From: Maritimibacter sp. 55A14
GTDB taxonomy: Bacteria > Pseudomonadota > Alphaproteobacteria > Rhodobacterales > Rhodobacteraceae
Assembly: GCF_003122205.1 (NCBI RefSeq)
Contig: NZ_QEYE01000001.1
Span: 124,001 to 188,000, forward strand
Length of the DNA stretch: 64,000 nt
Direction: 5' to 3'
Shown here: positions 34,882 through 45,730 of the stretch, piece after piece
How the letters are laid out: the number at the start of each line of letters is the position of its first letter
Numbering within the stretch: position 1 is the stretch's first letter
Translations under genes and position numbers: made by a program
Notes under the pieces: model-generated
The model's input: the letters and a program-made list of their open reading frames with translations, nothing else
The model's database searches: none
Told to the model about the DNA's origin: nothing

Positions 34882-36947
34882 GGCGCTTCGCGCCGCCCTG
34901 TCCCGCGAGTCCAGAGCCTGTCGCCGGCCAGCGGGCGCGCGCCGGTGAAGCTGTAGCCGCCCCCGTCGCGCCGGTGTGCCGCAATGGCTCCCAGCGCGCG
35001 CAGGTGGTTCTTGTCCACCACCACCGCCGCACAGTCCGCGCCGTCCAGCACCGTCTCCGGCACCAGTACAAGCGCCTCCGCCGCGCAGGCGGCCGCCAGC
35101 ATGGCGGGTTCCGGCGCGCCGTCGAAAACCGCGAGTACCGGGTCCGGCGGTTCCCTTCGGGTCGCCGCGTCTTCCTGTGCGGCCAGATCGCCGTCATTCT
35201 CCAGCCAGGAGCGCGCCGCGAACCCCTCGCCCCGCGGCTTGCTGAGCACCCTGCCCCCGGACCCCATAACGCCGGTGAGCTTGCCGGTCTCCGAGATCAG
35301 GATCTCCGGCCGCTCGGCCCCCAGCCAGAACGTCGCCGCCAACAGCACCGGAAGCAGTCCGGCCAGCCGCAGCCGCCCCTGCCAGAGCACGACCACCAGC
35401 GCCCCCGCCGCCAGCAGAGGCAGCACCGCGCCACCGGGCTTGACCACCGGGATCACCGCGCCCTCCCAACCCGCCACGCGATGGGCCACGCCGAGGATCC
35501 AGTCGATCCCCGCACCCATCGCCGCGAAACCCGGCCCCGCCAGACCCAGCGGCCAGAGAAGGAAGGCAAGCACCGCCGCGGGCATCACGACCATGCCCAT
35601 GACGGGAACGGAGGCGAGGTTGGCCAGCAGCCCGTATTGCGACATCTGGTTGAAATGCACGGCGGCGATGGGTGCGGTCGCGGCCCCGGCCACCGCCGAA
35701 GAGATCAGCACCGCCAGCGCCGGGCGAAGCCAGCGCGGCATGCGCCAGGCATCCTCCGGCCGGGCTTGCTGCCAGTTGCGCAGCGCGCCGAACACCGCGA
35801 CCAGCGCGGTCGTGGCGGCAAAGGACATCTGGAAACCCGCCGTCACCAGGCTTTCGGGACGCAGCGCCAGCACCAGCATCGCCGCCATCGCCACCGCGCG
35901 GAGCGTCAGCGCCCGCCGGTCCAGCAGCACCGCCAGCAGCATCACCGCGACCATGATGAACGCCCGCTCCGTCGCGACGCTGGCCCCGGAGATCAGCAGG
36001 TAGGCGAAGGCCACCGGCAGCGCCGCGGCGGCGGCCAGTTTCTTGCCCGGCACGCGCAGCGCGAGCGGCGGGACGAGCGCGATCCCGGCCCGCAACCCGG
36101 CGAAGACGAAACCGGTGAGCAGCCCCATATGCAGCCCCGAAATGGCCAGCAGATGCGCCAGGTTGGAGGCGCGCAGATCCTCCAGCACGGCGCTCTCCAC
36201 AGCAGAACGGTCGCCGGTGACGATGGCCGCGGCGAACCCGCCGCTGCGGCCGGGCAGTTGCGCGCGGATTGCCTCGGAAAGCCGCATCCGCAGCGCAAAG
36301 ACCCACGGCCGCCAGCCATCGGGTGCGGGCGCGGTCAGGCCCAGCATCGGGCTGCGCGTGTAGCCCACCGCACCCAGCCCCTCGAACCAGGCCAGGCGGC
36401 GGAAATCGAAGCCGCCGGGCTCCACCGGGCCGGAGGGGGGCGACAGATGCGCCGTGGTAATCACCCGCGCGCCGGGCACCGCCCGGTCGAGCCCGGTTTC
36501 GCCATGCAGCGAGATGCGCACCCGACCGGGCGTCGCGTCGGGGTCCACGCGTGACAGCACCACCCGGTCGAGCGTGACGCGCGGCCGGTTCGAAAAGGAT
36601 CGGTCGAGCGCGACGACGCGGCCTTCCACCGGGCCGTAATAGCGGAACCCCAGCACCGGCGCGGCCACGTCATGGGCGCGAAACCCTGCCAGCAGGAAGC
36701 CCAGAACCGCCAACGCCACCGCTGCCGCGATGGGCGCGGCGGCCGGCCCGACCCGGAGCGCCAGGAGCGCCGCGCAAAGCCCCGCCGCCGCCGCGGCGGC
36801 GTAGTGGCCCGGCTCGGGCTCGCGCCCCAGCCCGAACCAGAACCCGATCCCGCAAGCCATCATCACCGGCACCCAGGGAAAGAGCCGCCCCCGCTGCCTC
36901 AGCAGCGCCAGAGCCGCGAAATGCAGGGGGGCGAGGCTTGTTCTCAT
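34875..36947 (-). CDS. comEC: ComEC/Rec2-family DNA uptake channel
   Basis: A 690-residue polytopic inner-membrane protein. After three N-terminal helices comes an OB-like DUF4131 region (about 95-190), then the competence domain with [39 protein letters not shown] near 240-280 and [19 protein letters not shown] near 325. The C-terminus is short: after about residue 560 the metallo-beta-lactamase HxHxDH motif is absent, so it is the form without a nuclease domain. It overlaps lexA by seven bases and is divergent from gltX. Confidence 0.88.
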   Translation of the reverse strand: MRTSLAPLHFAALALLRQRGRLFPWVPVMMACGIGFWFGLGREPEPGHYAAAAAAGLCAALLALRVGPAAAPIAAAVALAVLGFLLAGFRAHDVAAPVLGFRYYGPVEGRVVALDRSFSNRPRVTLDRVVLSRVDPDATPGRVRISLHGETGLDRAVPGARVITTAHLSPPSGPVEPGGFDFRRLAWFEGLGAVGYTRSPMLGLTAPAPDGWRPWVFALRMRLSEAIRAQLPGRSGGFAAAIVTGDRSAVESAVLEDLRASNLAHLLAISGLHMGLLTGFVFAGLRAGIALVPPLALRVPGKKLAAAAALPVAFAYLLISGASVATERAFIMVAVMLLAVLLDRRALTLRAVAMAAMLVLALRPESLVTAGFQMSFAATTALVAVFGALRNWQQARPEDAWRMPRWLRPALAVLISSAVAGAATAPIAAVHFNQMSQYGLLANLASVPVMGMVVMPAAVLAFLLWPLGLAGPGFAAMGAGIDWILGVAHRVAGWEGAVIPVVKPGGAVLPLLAAGALVVVLWQGRLRLAGLLPVLLAATFWLGAERPEILISETGKLTGVMGSGGRVLSKPRGEGFAARSWLENDGDLAAQEDAATRREPPDPVLAVFDGAPEPAMLAAACAAEALVLVPETVLDGADCAAVVVDKNHLRALGAIAAHRRDGGGYSFTGARPLAGDRLWTRGTGRREAPQ

Positions 36948-37017
36948 GCCGGGGATTGCCTAAACACTGGGGGCCAAAGCCTATTCCCCACATGGTTTCC
37001 AGAAGGTTAACGCGCGC

Positions 37018-38421
37018 ATGTCCCAGGCCCCCGTCGTCACCCGTTTTGCCCCGTCGCCGACCGGTTTCCTGCATATCGGCGGTGCGCGCACGGCGCTTTT
37101 CAACTGGCTCTACGCACGCGGCCGCGGCGGGAAGTTCCTGCTCAGGATCGAGGACACCGACCGCGTTCGATCGACCCCGGAGGCGACGCAGGCTATCCTG
37201 GACGGGCTGACATGGCTGGGGCTCGACTGGGACGGCGAGCCGGTCAGCCAGGCCGCGCGCGCGGCGCGCCATGCCGAGGTGGCGCGCACGTTGCTGGACC
37301 GGGGCCATGCCTATAAATGCTTCGCCACGCAAGATGAGATCGAGGCGTTCCGAGAAGCCGCGCGGGCCGAGGGACGCTCCACCCTCTACCAGAGCCCCTG
37401 GCGCGATGCCGACTCCGCCAGCCATCCCGACGCGCCCTATGTGATCCGGCTGAAGACGCCAACCACGGGCAGCACGGTGATCCGCGACGTGGTTCAGGGC
37501 GACGTGACGATCGGCAACGACCAGCTCGACGACATGGTGCTGCTGCGCTCGGACGGCAGCCCGGTCTACATGCTGGCCGTGGTGGTGGACGACCACGACA
37601 TGGGCGTGACACATGTCATCCGCGGCGACGACCACCTCAACAACGCAGCGCGGCAGATGGGCATCTACGGGGCGATGGGCTGGGACATCCCCGTCTGGGC
37701 GCATATCCCGCTGATCCACGGGCCCGACGGCAAGAAGCTCAGCAAACGCCACGGCGCGCTGGGGGTGGAGGAATACCAGCGCATGGGCTACCTGCCCGAG
37801 GCGATGCGCAATTACCTGGCGCGGCTGGGCTGGAGCCACGGCGACGAGGAGTTCTTCACCACCGCCCAAGCGCTCGAATGGTTCGACATCACCGGCATCA
37901 AGAAGGCTCCGGCGCGTTTCGATTTCAAGAAACTCGACAATCTCTCGGGACGCCATATTGCAGTTGCAGCAGATGCCGAGATTCTGCACACGCTTTTGCA
38001 ATATCTCGCGGCGACGGGCGCCGCCCCATTGACAGACGCACAAAAATCGTCCCTCATGCGTGCGATGTATTGCCTTAAAGACAGGGCAAAGACCATGCCG
38101 GAACTCCTTGAAAAAGCGCATTTTATCCTTGGGTCACGGCCCTTCTCGCAGGATGCGCAGGCGGAGAAGGTTCTCGACACAGTATCCCGTGGTATACTGA
38201 AACAATTGACGCCGCACCTGCAAAATGCTAGCTGGTCGCGGGATGGGCTGGAGGCCGCCGTGCAATCCTTCGCGGAGGCACATGACCTCAAGCTCGGAAA
38301 GATCGCACAACCCCTCCGCGCCGCGCTCGCCGGCCGGATGGTGTCCCCAAGCGTTTTCGACATGATGACCCTCATCGGACGCGATGAGACCATCGCCCGG
38401 ATCGAAGACGCCACAGCTTGA
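37018..38421 (+). CDS. gltX: Glutamate--tRNA ligase
   Basis: A 467-residue class I aminoacyl-tRNA synthetase. Motifs: [26 protein letters not shown] (HIGH signature as HIGG near residue 20), LLRIEDTDR near 40, and KKLSKRHGA (KMSKS signature) near 240. The Rossmann core and the all-helical anticodon-binding half are both present, at the normal length. Alphaproteobacteria often have two GltX copies, so this may be the discriminating or non-discriminating one. gltA follows after 133 bases. Confidence 0.95.
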   Translation: MSQAPVVTRFAPSPTGFLHIGGARTALFNWLYARGRGGKFLLRIEDTDRVRSTPEATQAILDGLTWLGLDWDGEPVSQAARAARHAEVARTLLDRGHAYKCFATQDEIEAFREAARAEGRSTLYQSPWRDADSASHPDAPYVIRLKTPTTGSTVIRDVVQGDVTIGNDQLDDMVLLRSDGSPVYMLAVVVDDHDMGVTHVIRGDDHLNNAARQMGIYGAMGWDIPVWAHIPLIHGPDGKKLSKRHGALGVEEYQRMGYLPEAMRNYLARLGWSHGDEEFFTTAQALEWFDITGIKKAPARFDFKKLDNLSGRHIAVAADAEILHTLLQYLAATGAAPLTDAQKSSLMRAMYCLKDRAKTMPELLEKAHFILGSRPFSQDAQAEKVLDTVSRGILKQLTPHLQNASWSRDGLEAAVQSFAEAHDLKLGKIAQPLRAALAGRMVSPSVFDMMTLIGRDETIARIEDATA

Positions 38422-38554
38422 CGGTTCGGCCGGGAGACGCGCCGGACAAAAGAAAAACCGGGGCACGCGCGCCCGAATTGCGTTGCGCGGGCCCTGTCCG
38501 GCAGACCTTCCGGCACCCGGCGCGACCGGGTCCGCCACAGCATGAAAGGGACAG

Positions 38555-39850
38555 ATGATGGCCGACAAGAAGACTGCAACTTTGAGCTTTGCCGACAAGA
38601 CGCTTGAGTTCCCGATCTACTCGCCGACCGCGGGGCCCGATGTGATCGATATCCGCAAGCTCTACGCCGATGGCGGCGTCTTCACCTACGATCCGGGCTT
38701 CACCTCCACCGCATCCTGCGAATCGAAGATCACCTTCATCGACGGCGACAAGGGAGAGCTGCTCTATCGAGGCTACCCGATCGACCAACTGGCCGAGAAG
38801 TCGCATTTCCTCGAGGTCTGCTTTCTGCTGCTTTACGGCAACCTGCCTTCGGCCGTTGAACTGGAGGATTTCGAGGCCCGCGTGACCAAGCACACGATGG
38901 TCCACGAGCAGATGATGTATTTCTTCCGGGGCTTCCGCCGCGACGCGCATCCGATGGCGATCATCACCGGGGTGATGGGCGCGATGTCGGCCTTCTATCA
39001 CGACAGCACCGACATCACCGATCCCTGGCAGCGCGAGGTCGCGGCGATCCGCATGATCGCCAAGGTTCCGACGATCAGCGCGATGGCCTACAAGTATTCG
39101 GTCGGCCAGCCCTTCGTCTATCCGCGCAACGATCTGGATTTCGCCTCCAACTTCCTGCGCATGTGCTTTGCGGTGCCGGCCGAGGAATACGAGCCCAACC
39201 CGATCCTGAGCCGCGCGATGGACCGCATCTTCACGCTGCACGCGGATCACGAGCAGAACGCCTCGACCTCCACCGTGCGGCTGGCGGGCTCGTCGGGTGC
39301 GAACCCTTTCGCCTGCATCGCGGCGGGCATTGCCTGCCTCTGGGGACCGGCGCATGGCGGCGCCAACCAGGCCTGTCTGGAGATGCTGCGCGAGATCGGT
39401 ACGGTGGACCAGATCCCCGAATATATCGCCCGCGCCAAGGACAAGGACGACCCGTTCCGCCTGATGGGCTTCGGTCACCGGGTCTACAAGAACTTCGACC
39501 CGCGCGCGAAGGTGATGAAGGAAAGCGCCGACGAGGTGCTGGACCTGCTGGGGATCGACAACAATGAGACGTTGAAGGTCGCCAAGGAACTCGAGAAGAT
39601 CGCACTCGAGGACGAATATTTCATCTCCAAGAAGCTCTATCCGAACGTGGATTTCTATTCCGGCGTCATCCTCGACGCGATGGGCTTCCCGACCTCGATG
39701 TTCACGCCGATCTTCGCGCTGTCGCGCACGGTCGGCTGGATTTCCCAGTGGAAGGAGATGATCGGCGACCCGACCCAGAAGATCGGCCGTCCGCGCCAGC
39801 TCTACCAAGGGGCCACGATGCGCGACTATGTGGATGTGGAAGACCGCTGA
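38555..39850 (+). CDS. gltA: Citrate synthase (type II)
   Basis: A 431-residue enzyme that condenses acetyl-CoA and oxaloacetate at entry to the TCA cycle. The N-terminal domain typical of the hexameric, Gram-negative type is present ([38 protein letters not shown]). Active-site residues lie in [34 protein letters not shown] and NVDFYSGV. Two in-frame ATGs (38555, 38558) follow AAAGGGA. A terminator hairpin follows at 39873. Confidence 0.97.
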   Translation: MMADKKTATLSFADKTLEFPIYSPTAGPDVIDIRKLYADGGVFTYDPGFTSTASCESKITFIDGDKGELLYRGYPIDQLAEKSHFLEVCFLLLYGNLPSAVELEDFEARVTKHTMVHEQMMYFFRGFRRDAHPMAIITGVMGAMSAFYHDSTDITDPWQREVAAIRMIAKVPTISAMAYKYSVGQPFVYPRNDLDFASNFLRMCFAVPAEEYEPNPILSRAMDRIFTLHADHEQNASTSTVRLAGSSGANPFACIAAGIACLWGPAHGGANQACLEMLREIGTVDQIPEYIARAKDKDDPFRLMGFGHRVYKNFDPRAKVMKESADEVLDLLGIDNNETLKVAKELEKIALEDEYFISKKLYPNVDFYSGVILDAMGFPTSMFTPIFALSRTVGWISQWKEMIGDPTQKIGRPRQLYQGATMRDYVDVEDR

Positions 39851-39872
39851 CGGCGCTGAAATCACGGATGCG

Positions 39873-39897
39873 GCCGCCCATTTCGGGCGGCTGTTTT
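39873..39897 (+). terminator. Intrinsic terminator of gltA
   Basis: GCCGCCC at 39873-39879 pairs with GGGCGGC at 39885-39891 around a 5-base loop, followed by TGTTTT. It starts 22 bases past the gltA stop and is correctly oriented. Confidence 0.75.
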
Positions 39898-39969
39898 CCG
39901 TTCGGGGTCCAAATGATCTGCAAGACACGGCATTGCGCGGTGTGCCGCGCGGGATCGAGGGCGAAGCCC

Positions 39970-40278
39970 CTACCCCGCCCCGCCGTCGCGCCGCGGGGTC
40001 CGGGACGCTCCGCGCCGCGCCGCCCAGCCGCCCCGCCGTCCGGTCTGGCCCGCACGGTCGAGCCCGGCTTCCAGCACGCGGGTCATCGGATGGTCGGGCT
40101 GGGCGCTGCCATAGACCTCCAGCAGTTCGGGGATCAGCGCCTTCATGTCCGCGCCGTCGGGCATGCCCAGCGCCCAGTCGAGGAAAATCGTGCGGCAGTC
40201 GGGCTCGGTGATGCCCTCGATCCGGTAGGCCTCGTAGATCAGTCCGCGCGGATCGGCTGCCAGTTTCGGTCGTGCCAT
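39970..40278 (-). CDS. Conserved hypothetical protein downstream of glnE
   Basis: A 102-residue soluble protein starting MARPKLAADPRGLIYEAYRIEGITEPDCRTIFLDWAL. This opening looks like a family I believe is widespread in Rhodobacteraceae but without known function. The C-terminal 30 residues are Arg/Gly-rich and may be poorly conserved. GGGG seven bases before 40278 favours that ATG over one at 40284. It lies 27 bases after the glnE stop in the same direction. Confidence 0.7.
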   Translation of the reverse strand: MARPKLAADPRGLIYEAYRIEGITEPDCRTIFLDWALGMPDGADMKALIPELLEVYGSAQPDHPMTRVLEAGLDRAGQTGRRGGWAARRGASRTPRRDGGAG

Positions 40279-40304
40279 GTCCATGCCCCGTCATGCGCCG
40301 CCGG

Positions 40305-43103
40305 TCAGTCCCGCGGTGCGCCAAGAATATCATCCACCAGCCGTTCGCACCGCATCTGCTGCGACCCGAGCGTGTCACGCAGCGACGCGATATCCTCCGC
40401 CCCGGTCTCGCGCAGCAGAAAAGCGCGGCCGCCCTCGCCAAGCGCCTCCATGTCGAGCGGCTTCTCCACCAGCAACCGGCTGCCCTGGTTGAGCCGGCGC
40501 AAAAGCCCGTGCGCCTCGGCCAGCGCGGCGGCCTGCGCCTCGGCAATCCAGCCGCAGTCCGCGCCGGCCTGCAACTGGGCATCGGGCTGGCGGTCGGGCA
40601 CGCCGGCGATCAGCGCCGCGGCCTGGGCCACCAGCTCGATATCCTGGAGCCGCCCGCGCCCCAGCTTGGGCTCCCACGGGTTGCCCACACGCCGGGCATC
40701 GGCGGCGCGCGAGATACGCTTGCGCATGTCGGCGGTGTCCTGGCGTATCTTCTCCGTATCACCGCGAGCGGTCAGGAGCGTGCGCCGGAATTCCCCGATC
40801 TCCGCGCAGAGCCCGTCATCGCCGGCCACGGGCCGGGCGCGGGTCAGGGCCAGATGCTCCCATGTCCAGGCCTCGCGCTGCTGATACTGCGTGAAGGCCG
40901 ACAGCGCCGTTGCCACCGGCCCCTGCCTTCCCGACGGTCGCAGCCGCATATCCACCTCGTAGAGCTGCCCCTCGGCCATGCGGGCCGAAAGCGCGGTCAC
41001 CAGCGCCTGCGTCAGCTTCGCGTAATAGGCGGTCACGGAGAGCGGCTTGCGGCCCTCCGACTCGGTCGCGCCGCGCGCGTCGTAGATCACGATGAGGTCG
41101 AGATCGGATTTCGCCGTCAGCATTCCCGCACCGAGCGAGCCCATCGCCAGGACCGCCGCGCCGCGCCCCGGCGGCGGCCCGTGGCGTACCGCGAACGCCC
41201 CGCAGACCACGGGCCAGAGCGCGCGCAGCACCGCCTCGGCCAGGTCGGAATACTGCCCGGCGGCCTCGTCGGCGCCGATCAATCCGCGCAGGTGATGCAC
41301 GCCGACGCGGAAATGCCGCTCCTTCATCCAGCGCCGCGCGGCGTCGAGTTGCGCCTCGTAGTCGTCGAGTGGCGCCAGAACGGCGGCGAGTTTCTCGGTC
41401 AGCCCGTCCGCCCCCGGCCAGGGATCGAAGAAATCCCCCGCGATCACCGCGTCCAGGACCTGCGCGTTGCGCGACAGATGCGCGGCCAGCCCCGGTGCGG
41501 TGGCGCATATATCCGCGATCAGGTCGACAAGCTGTGGATTGGCCTCGAAGAGCGAGAAGATCTGCACGCCCGCGGGAAGGCCCGACAGGAACCCGTCGAA
41601 CTGCGTCAGCGCCTCGTCGGGCCGCGAGGCACGCGCGAACCGCTTCAGCAGCACCGGCTTCAGGCGGTTGAATATCTCCACCGCGCGGGAGCTGCGCAGC
41701 GCCGGATAGCTGCGCCAGCGGCTGACGATCTCGCGCGCGGTCTCGGAAAATGCGTCTTCCGGCGCGGCCTCGCCCTGACCGGGCGCGAAGAAGCCCTCGA
41801 TCAGCGTGTCCACGCCCTCCAGCCGGGAGCGCAGGTCGCGGCGGTAGGCCTCGGTATCGTCCCAGCCCGAGAACCGCGCCAGCCGGTCGAACCCGTCGGC
41901 GCTGCCCGGCAGCTTGTGGGTCTGCGCGTCACCCAGCATCTGCACGCGGTGCTCGACGGTGCGATGCGCGACATAGGCCTCGGTCAGCGCTTCGGCCGCC
42001 TCCTGCGGCACCCAGCCCTTGTCCGCCAGCACCGCCAGCCCCTCCACCGTGCCGCGCAGCCGCAGGTCGGGGTCGCGGCCGCCGGCGATGATCTGCCGTG
42101 TCTGGGTGAAGAACTCGATCTCGCGGATGCCGCCGCGTCCGAGTTTCATGTCATGGCCTTCGAGCGTCAGCCGCCCGCCCAGCCCCTTGTGCGAGCGAAT
42201 GCGCAGCCGCATGTCGTGGGCATCCTGGATCGCGGCGAAATCCAGGTGCTTGCGCCAGACGAAAGGCTTGAGCCGGTCGAGGAACGCCTCGCCTGCCGCG
42301 ATGTCGCCCGCGCAGGGGCGCGCCTTGATATAGGCGGCGCGTTCCCATGTGCGCCCGACGCTCTCGTAATAGCGTTCGGCGGCTTCCATCGACAGGCAGA
42401 CCGGCGTCACCCCCGGATCGGGGCGCAGCCGCAGATCGGTGCGGAAGACATAGCCCTCCCCCGTCACATCCGACAAGAGCGCGCACATTCGCCGCGTCGC
42501 CCGGATCAACGCCGCGCGGACTTCGTGGAAATCGTCGGGGTCGTATCGGGTCTCGTCGAAAAGGCAGATCAGGTCGATATCCGAGGAATAGTTCAACTCC
42601 CCCGCGCCCATCTTGCCCATCGCCAGCACGCACATCCCCGCGGCGGTCTCGATCTCGTCCTCGCCCGCGCCGGGGATCTTGCCGCGCCGGATCTCCGCCC
42701 CGACCAGCGCCTTGAGCGACAGATCGACCGCCCGGTCGGCAAAATCGCTGAGCGCCCCGGTGATCCGATGCAGCTCCCACACACCACCCAGATCGGCCAG
42801 CGCGATCAGCAACGCCACCCGGCGCTTGGCCTGCCGCAGCGCGTCCTCGAGCGCCCCGGCATCGCCTGCGGACAGCGCCGCCATCACGTCGGCCAGCGCC
42901 TCCTCCGGGGGTTGCTCCCAGGCCGCGCGCAGCCACTCCGCCTCGCGCCGCAGGAGGGTGGCCAGGAAAGGGCTGCACCCGGCCGTGCCCTCAATCAGCG
43001 CGCGCATCGGCGCGGGCGCGCCGTCATAGAGCGCCGCCGTCTCGGCACCGATCTCGGTCTCATAGGGGATGGGCGCGGAACTGAGCCGGGAAATCAGGGA
43101 CAT
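40305..43103 (-). CDS. glnE: Bifunctional glutamine synthetase adenylyltransferase/deadenylase
   Basis: A 932-residue enzyme that adenylylates and deadenylylates glutamine synthetase in response to PII and glutamine. Two nucleotidyltransferase domains are evident: GKMGAGELNYSSDIDLI near residue 160 (deadenylylase half) and GSLGAGMLTAKSDLDLI near 655 (adenylylase half), each with the GS-x-DxD pattern. KLGRGGIREIEFF and KLGRGRLQDIEL mark the matching C-terminal parts. The opposite strand is open for 1147 codons across it, but this is the coding strand. Confidence 0.96.
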   Translation of the reverse strand: MSLISRLSSAPIPYETEIGAETAALYDGAPAPMRALIEGTAGCSPFLATLLRREAEWLRAAWEQPPEEALADVMAALSAGDAGALEDALRQAKRRVALLIALADLGGVWELHRITGALSDFADRAVDLSLKALVGAEIRRGKIPGAGEDEIETAAGMCVLAMGKMGAGELNYSSDIDLICLFDETRYDPDDFHEVRAALIRATRRMCALLSDVTGEGYVFRTDLRLRPDPGVTPVCLSMEAAERYYESVGRTWERAAYIKARPCAGDIAAGEAFLDRLKPFVWRKHLDFAAIQDAHDMRLRIRSHKGLGGRLTLEGHDMKLGRGGIREIEFFTQTRQIIAGGRDPDLRLRGTVEGLAVLADKGWVPQEAAEALTEAYVAHRTVEHRVQMLGDAQTHKLPGSADGFDRLARFSGWDDTEAYRRDLRSRLEGVDTLIEGFFAPGQGEAAPEDAFSETAREIVSRWRSYPALRSSRAVEIFNRLKPVLLKRFARASRPDEALTQFDGFLSGLPAGVQIFSLFEANPQLVDLIADICATAPGLAAHLSRNAQVLDAVIAGDFFDPWPGADGLTEKLAAVLAPLDDYEAQLDAARRWMKERHFRVGVHHLRGLIGADEAAGQYSDLAEAVLRALWPVVCGAFAVRHGPPPGRGAAVLAMGSLGAGMLTAKSDLDLIVIYDARGATESEGRKPLSVTAYYAKLTQALVTALSARMAEGQLYEVDMRLRPSGRQGPVATALSAFTQYQQREAWTWEHLALTRARPVAGDDGLCAEIGEFRRTLLTARGDTEKIRQDTADMRKRISRAADARRVGNPWEPKLGRGRLQDIELVAQAAALIAGVPDRQPDAQLQAGADCGWIAEAQAAALAEAHGLLRRLNQGSRLLVEKPLDMEALGEGGRAFLLRETGAEDIASLRDTLGSQQMRCERLVDDILGAPRD

Positions 43104-43244
43104 GGGCGCAGAATGCGGCCCCGCGCGATGGGGGTCAACGCCTCTCCGCGCGCAGTCCGGTTATTGCTTGTCATTGCCCGCGCCTTCTTCAAGACTGCCC
43201 GCGCAGGCCGGGCGGCGACCCGACGGCGGAGACGGGAGCAGATC

Positions 43245-43715
43245 ATGAGCAAGAGTGTCAGGCGCGTCAGGGAGGTGCTGGAGGCCGCCGGGCTGGACGT
43301 GGAGATCATGAAGACACCGGACAGCACGCGCACCGCGCAGCAGGCAGCCGTGGCGGCAGGCTGCGCGCTGGACCAGATCGTGAAGTCGATGATCTTCGCA
43401 GGGGCCAAAAGCGGGCGGCTGCTGCTCTTTCTGACGGCGGGCGGCAACCGGGTGGTCGAGGCCGCCGCCGAACGCCTGTCGGGCGAGCCGCTTGTCCGCG
43501 CCGACGCCGCGCGGGTGCGCGCGGAGACGGGCTTCGCCATCGGCGGGGTCGCGCCGCTGGGCCATCTGAACCCGATCCGGGCCTTTCTCGACCCGCGGCT
43601 CTGCGATTTCGACACGGTCTGGGCCGCGGCCGGCACGCCCTATCACATATTCCCGATCGCCCCCGACCGGCTGATCGCACTGACCGGCGCGACCACGGGC
43701 GAATTCACGAGATAG
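43245..43715 (+). CDS. YbaK/EbsC-family aminoacyl-tRNA deacylase
   Basis: A 156-residue YbaK/ProX-type protein that would hydrolyse mischarged tRNAs in trans. Family features are the Lys in VKSMIFAGAKSGRLLLFLTAG, and AIGGVAPLGHLNPIRAFLD with the GGVxP turn. ATG at 43245 follows GGGAG; the very long open frame upstream is the antisense of glnE and is not used. Its last bases overlap the convergent lpxB end by 11 bases. Confidence 0.87.
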   Translation: MSKSVRRVREVLEAAGLDVEIMKTPDSTRTAQQAAVAAGCALDQIVKSMIFAGAKSGRLLLFLTAGGNRVVEAAAERLSGEPLVRADAARVRAETGFAIGGVAPLGHLNPIRAFLDPRLCDFDTVWAAAGTPYHIFPIAPDRLIALTGATTGEFTR

Positions 43716-44880
43716 CGTCCAGCACCGCGCGCGCCGCGCGCAGGCCCGGATCCGGCCCGTCGCGGCCCAGCTTGCGCATCGTCTCGCGCGCCGCTGAAAG
43801 CTGCTGCGCACGCACCGACCCGTCGGTCAGCGTCTCCAGCAGCGCCTCGGCGATGGGCGCGGGCCGGCAGGCTTCGCCGATAAACTCCGGCACCGCGCGG
43901 CGCTCGGTGACGATATTGACCAGGTTGACCGTGTCGATCCGGATCAGCCGCTTGATGATGCGCCGCGAGAGCCAGTTCATGTCATAGGCCACCACCATCG
44001 GCGTGTCGGTCGCGGCCAGTTCCAGCGCCACCGTGCCCGACGCCGCAAGCGCCGCGTCGGACGCCGCGAAGGCGCGGCGTTTTTCGGTCTCGGCCTCGGG
44101 CGCGGACATCTCGCGCGGGTCGAGCACCACCGGATCGCCGGGCCAGCGCGCCACTGCCGCCAGCACCTCACCCGCCACGTGGCGCGCGGCGGGAATGACG
44201 ACGCGCGCCTCCGGCAGCCGGGCCAGGACCGGACGCAGGGCCTCGCCGAAGATAGGTGCGAGCCGCGACACCTCGCCCCGGCGCGAGCCCGGCAGCACGC
44301 AGATCAGCGGTACGCCCGCGGCGATCTCGTGGCGGGCACGCAAGGCGCGCGCCTCCTCGGCCGAGGGGACCGGATCGCAGACCACCGGGTGGCCGACGAA
44401 GTCACAGCCCATGCCCGCTTCCTGCATATAGGGGGACTCGAAGGGGAAAAGCGCCAGCACATGGTCGATGCACTGTGCCATCTTCGCCGCCCGGCCAGGC
44501 CGCCAGGCCCAGACCGTGGGCGCGACGTAATGGATCGTGCGGATCTCCGGCGCGGCGGCCTTCACCCGGCGCGCCACGCGCAGGCAGAAATCCGGGCTGT
44601 CGATGGTGATGAGCGCGGCGGGCCGCGCGCTCAGCACCGCGTCCACGGCCTCGTCCCGGCGCGACAGAAGGTGCCGCAGCCGCGGCAGCACCTCGGTAAT
44701 CCCCATCACCGACAACTCGTCCATGGGAAAGATGCTCTCCAACCCCGCCGCCTGCATCAGCGGGCCGCCCACCCCGATGAAGAGCGCATCGGGGTCTGCC
44801 GCTGCGAGCCCCTGCATCAGGCTCGCGCCCAACCTGTCGCCCGACGCCTCGCCCGCGATCAGGAAGAAGGTGCGCGTCAT
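43705..44880 (-). CDS. lpxB: Lipid-A-disaccharide synthase
   Basis: A 391-residue peripheral membrane glycosyltransferase (family GT19) that joins UDP-2,3-diacylglucosamine and lipid X. It begins FFLIAGEASGDRLGASLM and contains FIGVGGPLMQAAGL, HYVAPTVWAWRPGRAAKM, FESPYMQEAGMGCDFVGHP and LPGSRRGEVSR. The start ATG overlaps the lpxI stop by four bases. It closes the bamA-to-lpxB operon. Confidence 0.95.
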   Translation of the reverse strand: MTRTFFLIAGEASGDRLGASLMQGLAAADPDALFIGVGGPLMQAAGLESIFPMDELSVMGITEVLPRLRHLLSRRDEAVDAVLSARPAALITIDSPDFCLRVARRVKAAAPEIRTIHYVAPTVWAWRPGRAAKMAQCIDHVLALFPFESPYMQEAGMGCDFVGHPVVCDPVPSAEEARALRARHEIAAGVPLICVLPGSRRGEVSRLAPIFGEALRPVLARLPEARVVIPAARHVAGEVLAAVARWPGDPVVLDPREMSAPEAETEKRRAFAASDAALAASGTVALELAATDTPMVVAYDMNWLSRRIIKRLIRIDTVNLVNIVTERRAVPEFIGEACRPAPIAEALLETLTDGSVRAQQLSAARETMRKLGRDGPDPGLRAARAVLDAIS

Positions 44881-45722
44881 GCAAGACCCCCGCGCGCCCA
44901 GATGAAAAGCCCCGCCGCATCGGCGGCGGCCAGCGTCGCGGCACGGTCGAGGATCATCACCCCGCCCGCGGCGATCACGATGCCCGCCAGCCCCGCCCCG
45001 GCGGCGCGGCGCACCGTATCGGGACCGATCACCGGCATGTCCGCGCGCAGGTCCTGCCCCGGCTTGGGGCGCTTGAGGAAAACGCCGCGCGCGCCCTTTG
45101 CGTCCGGGCGGCAGGCCGCGCCTGTGCGCGCCACCCAGTCCAGCATCGCGTCGGTACCCTGCACCGTCTCCACCCCCAGGCAAAGCCCCTGCGCGACGAC
45201 CGCGCCCTGCCCCAGGTCGAGCGCACCCAGCGCGGCGGTGATCGCATCGGCACGGTCGGCATCGGCGCGGTCGGCGGGCGTCGGCGCATGGGCGCCCAGA
45301 ACGCCCTCCTCCGCCACGAGGCCCGGCACCAGTTCATGCGCGCCCAGAACAGCGAAGCCCGCCTCCTCGAAGACCGCGATCACCGCGCGCAGGAGGCCGT
45401 CATCGCCCGACTTCAAGGCCGCCATGATGCGCGGCGCCAGCGCCAGCGTCGTGGCGTCGAGCGCGGCGGGGTCGAGCGCCGGGCGGGCGAGCGCGCCGGC
45501 CATCACCACCCGGTCCACGCCTGCGGTGCGCAGATCGTCGAAAAGCGCGCCCAAACGCTCGAACCGGGCTGCGATCACCTCGACATCATCCGGGACGGCT
45601 GCGCGGACCCCGGCGAAATCGACGGCGCAGACGGGTGTGCCAGCGGTGCGGGCGGCCTGCGCGATATCCGAAGGCAAGGTACCGTCGCCCGCCAGGATCG
45701 CAAGTTTTCCAGCCGCCCCCAT
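44877..45722 (-). CDS. lpxI: UDP-2,3-diacylglucosamine diphosphatase LpxI
   Basis: A 281-residue LpxI (DUF1009) enzyme, the alphaproteobacterial replacement for LpxH, cleaving UDP-2,3-diacylglucosamine to lipid X and UMP. Typical segments are LAILAGDGTLPSDIA at the start, GDDGLLRAVIAVFEEAGF, VLGAHELVPGLV and KRPKPGQDLRADMPVIGPDTV. ATG at 45722 follows GAGG by six bases; a GTG at 45734 overlapping the lpxA stop would add four residues. It lies between lpxA and lpxB. Confidence 0.92.
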   Translation of the reverse strand: MGAAGKLAILAGDGTLPSDIAQAARTAGTPVCAVDFAGVRAAVPDDVEVIAARFERLGALFDDLRTAGVDRVVMAGALARPALDPAALDATTLALAPRIMAALKSGDDGLLRAVIAVFEEAGFAVLGAHELVPGLVAEEGVLGAHAPTPADRADADRADAITAALGALDLGQGAVVAQGLCLGVETVQGTDAMLDWVARTGAACRPDAKGARGVFLKRPKPGQDLRADMPVIGPDTVRRAAGAGLAGIVIAAGGVMILDRAATLAAADAAGLFIWARGGLA

Positions 45723-45730
45723 GCCCGGCC

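Noticed and set aside
40272-43244. A plus-strand frame open for 1147 codons opposite glnE and running into the YbaK-type gene
   Set aside because: The translation is Arg/His/Gln-rich without domains, while the minus strand encodes a complete GlnE. Long antisense frames are common at this GC content; only the 3' part from 43245 is a gene.
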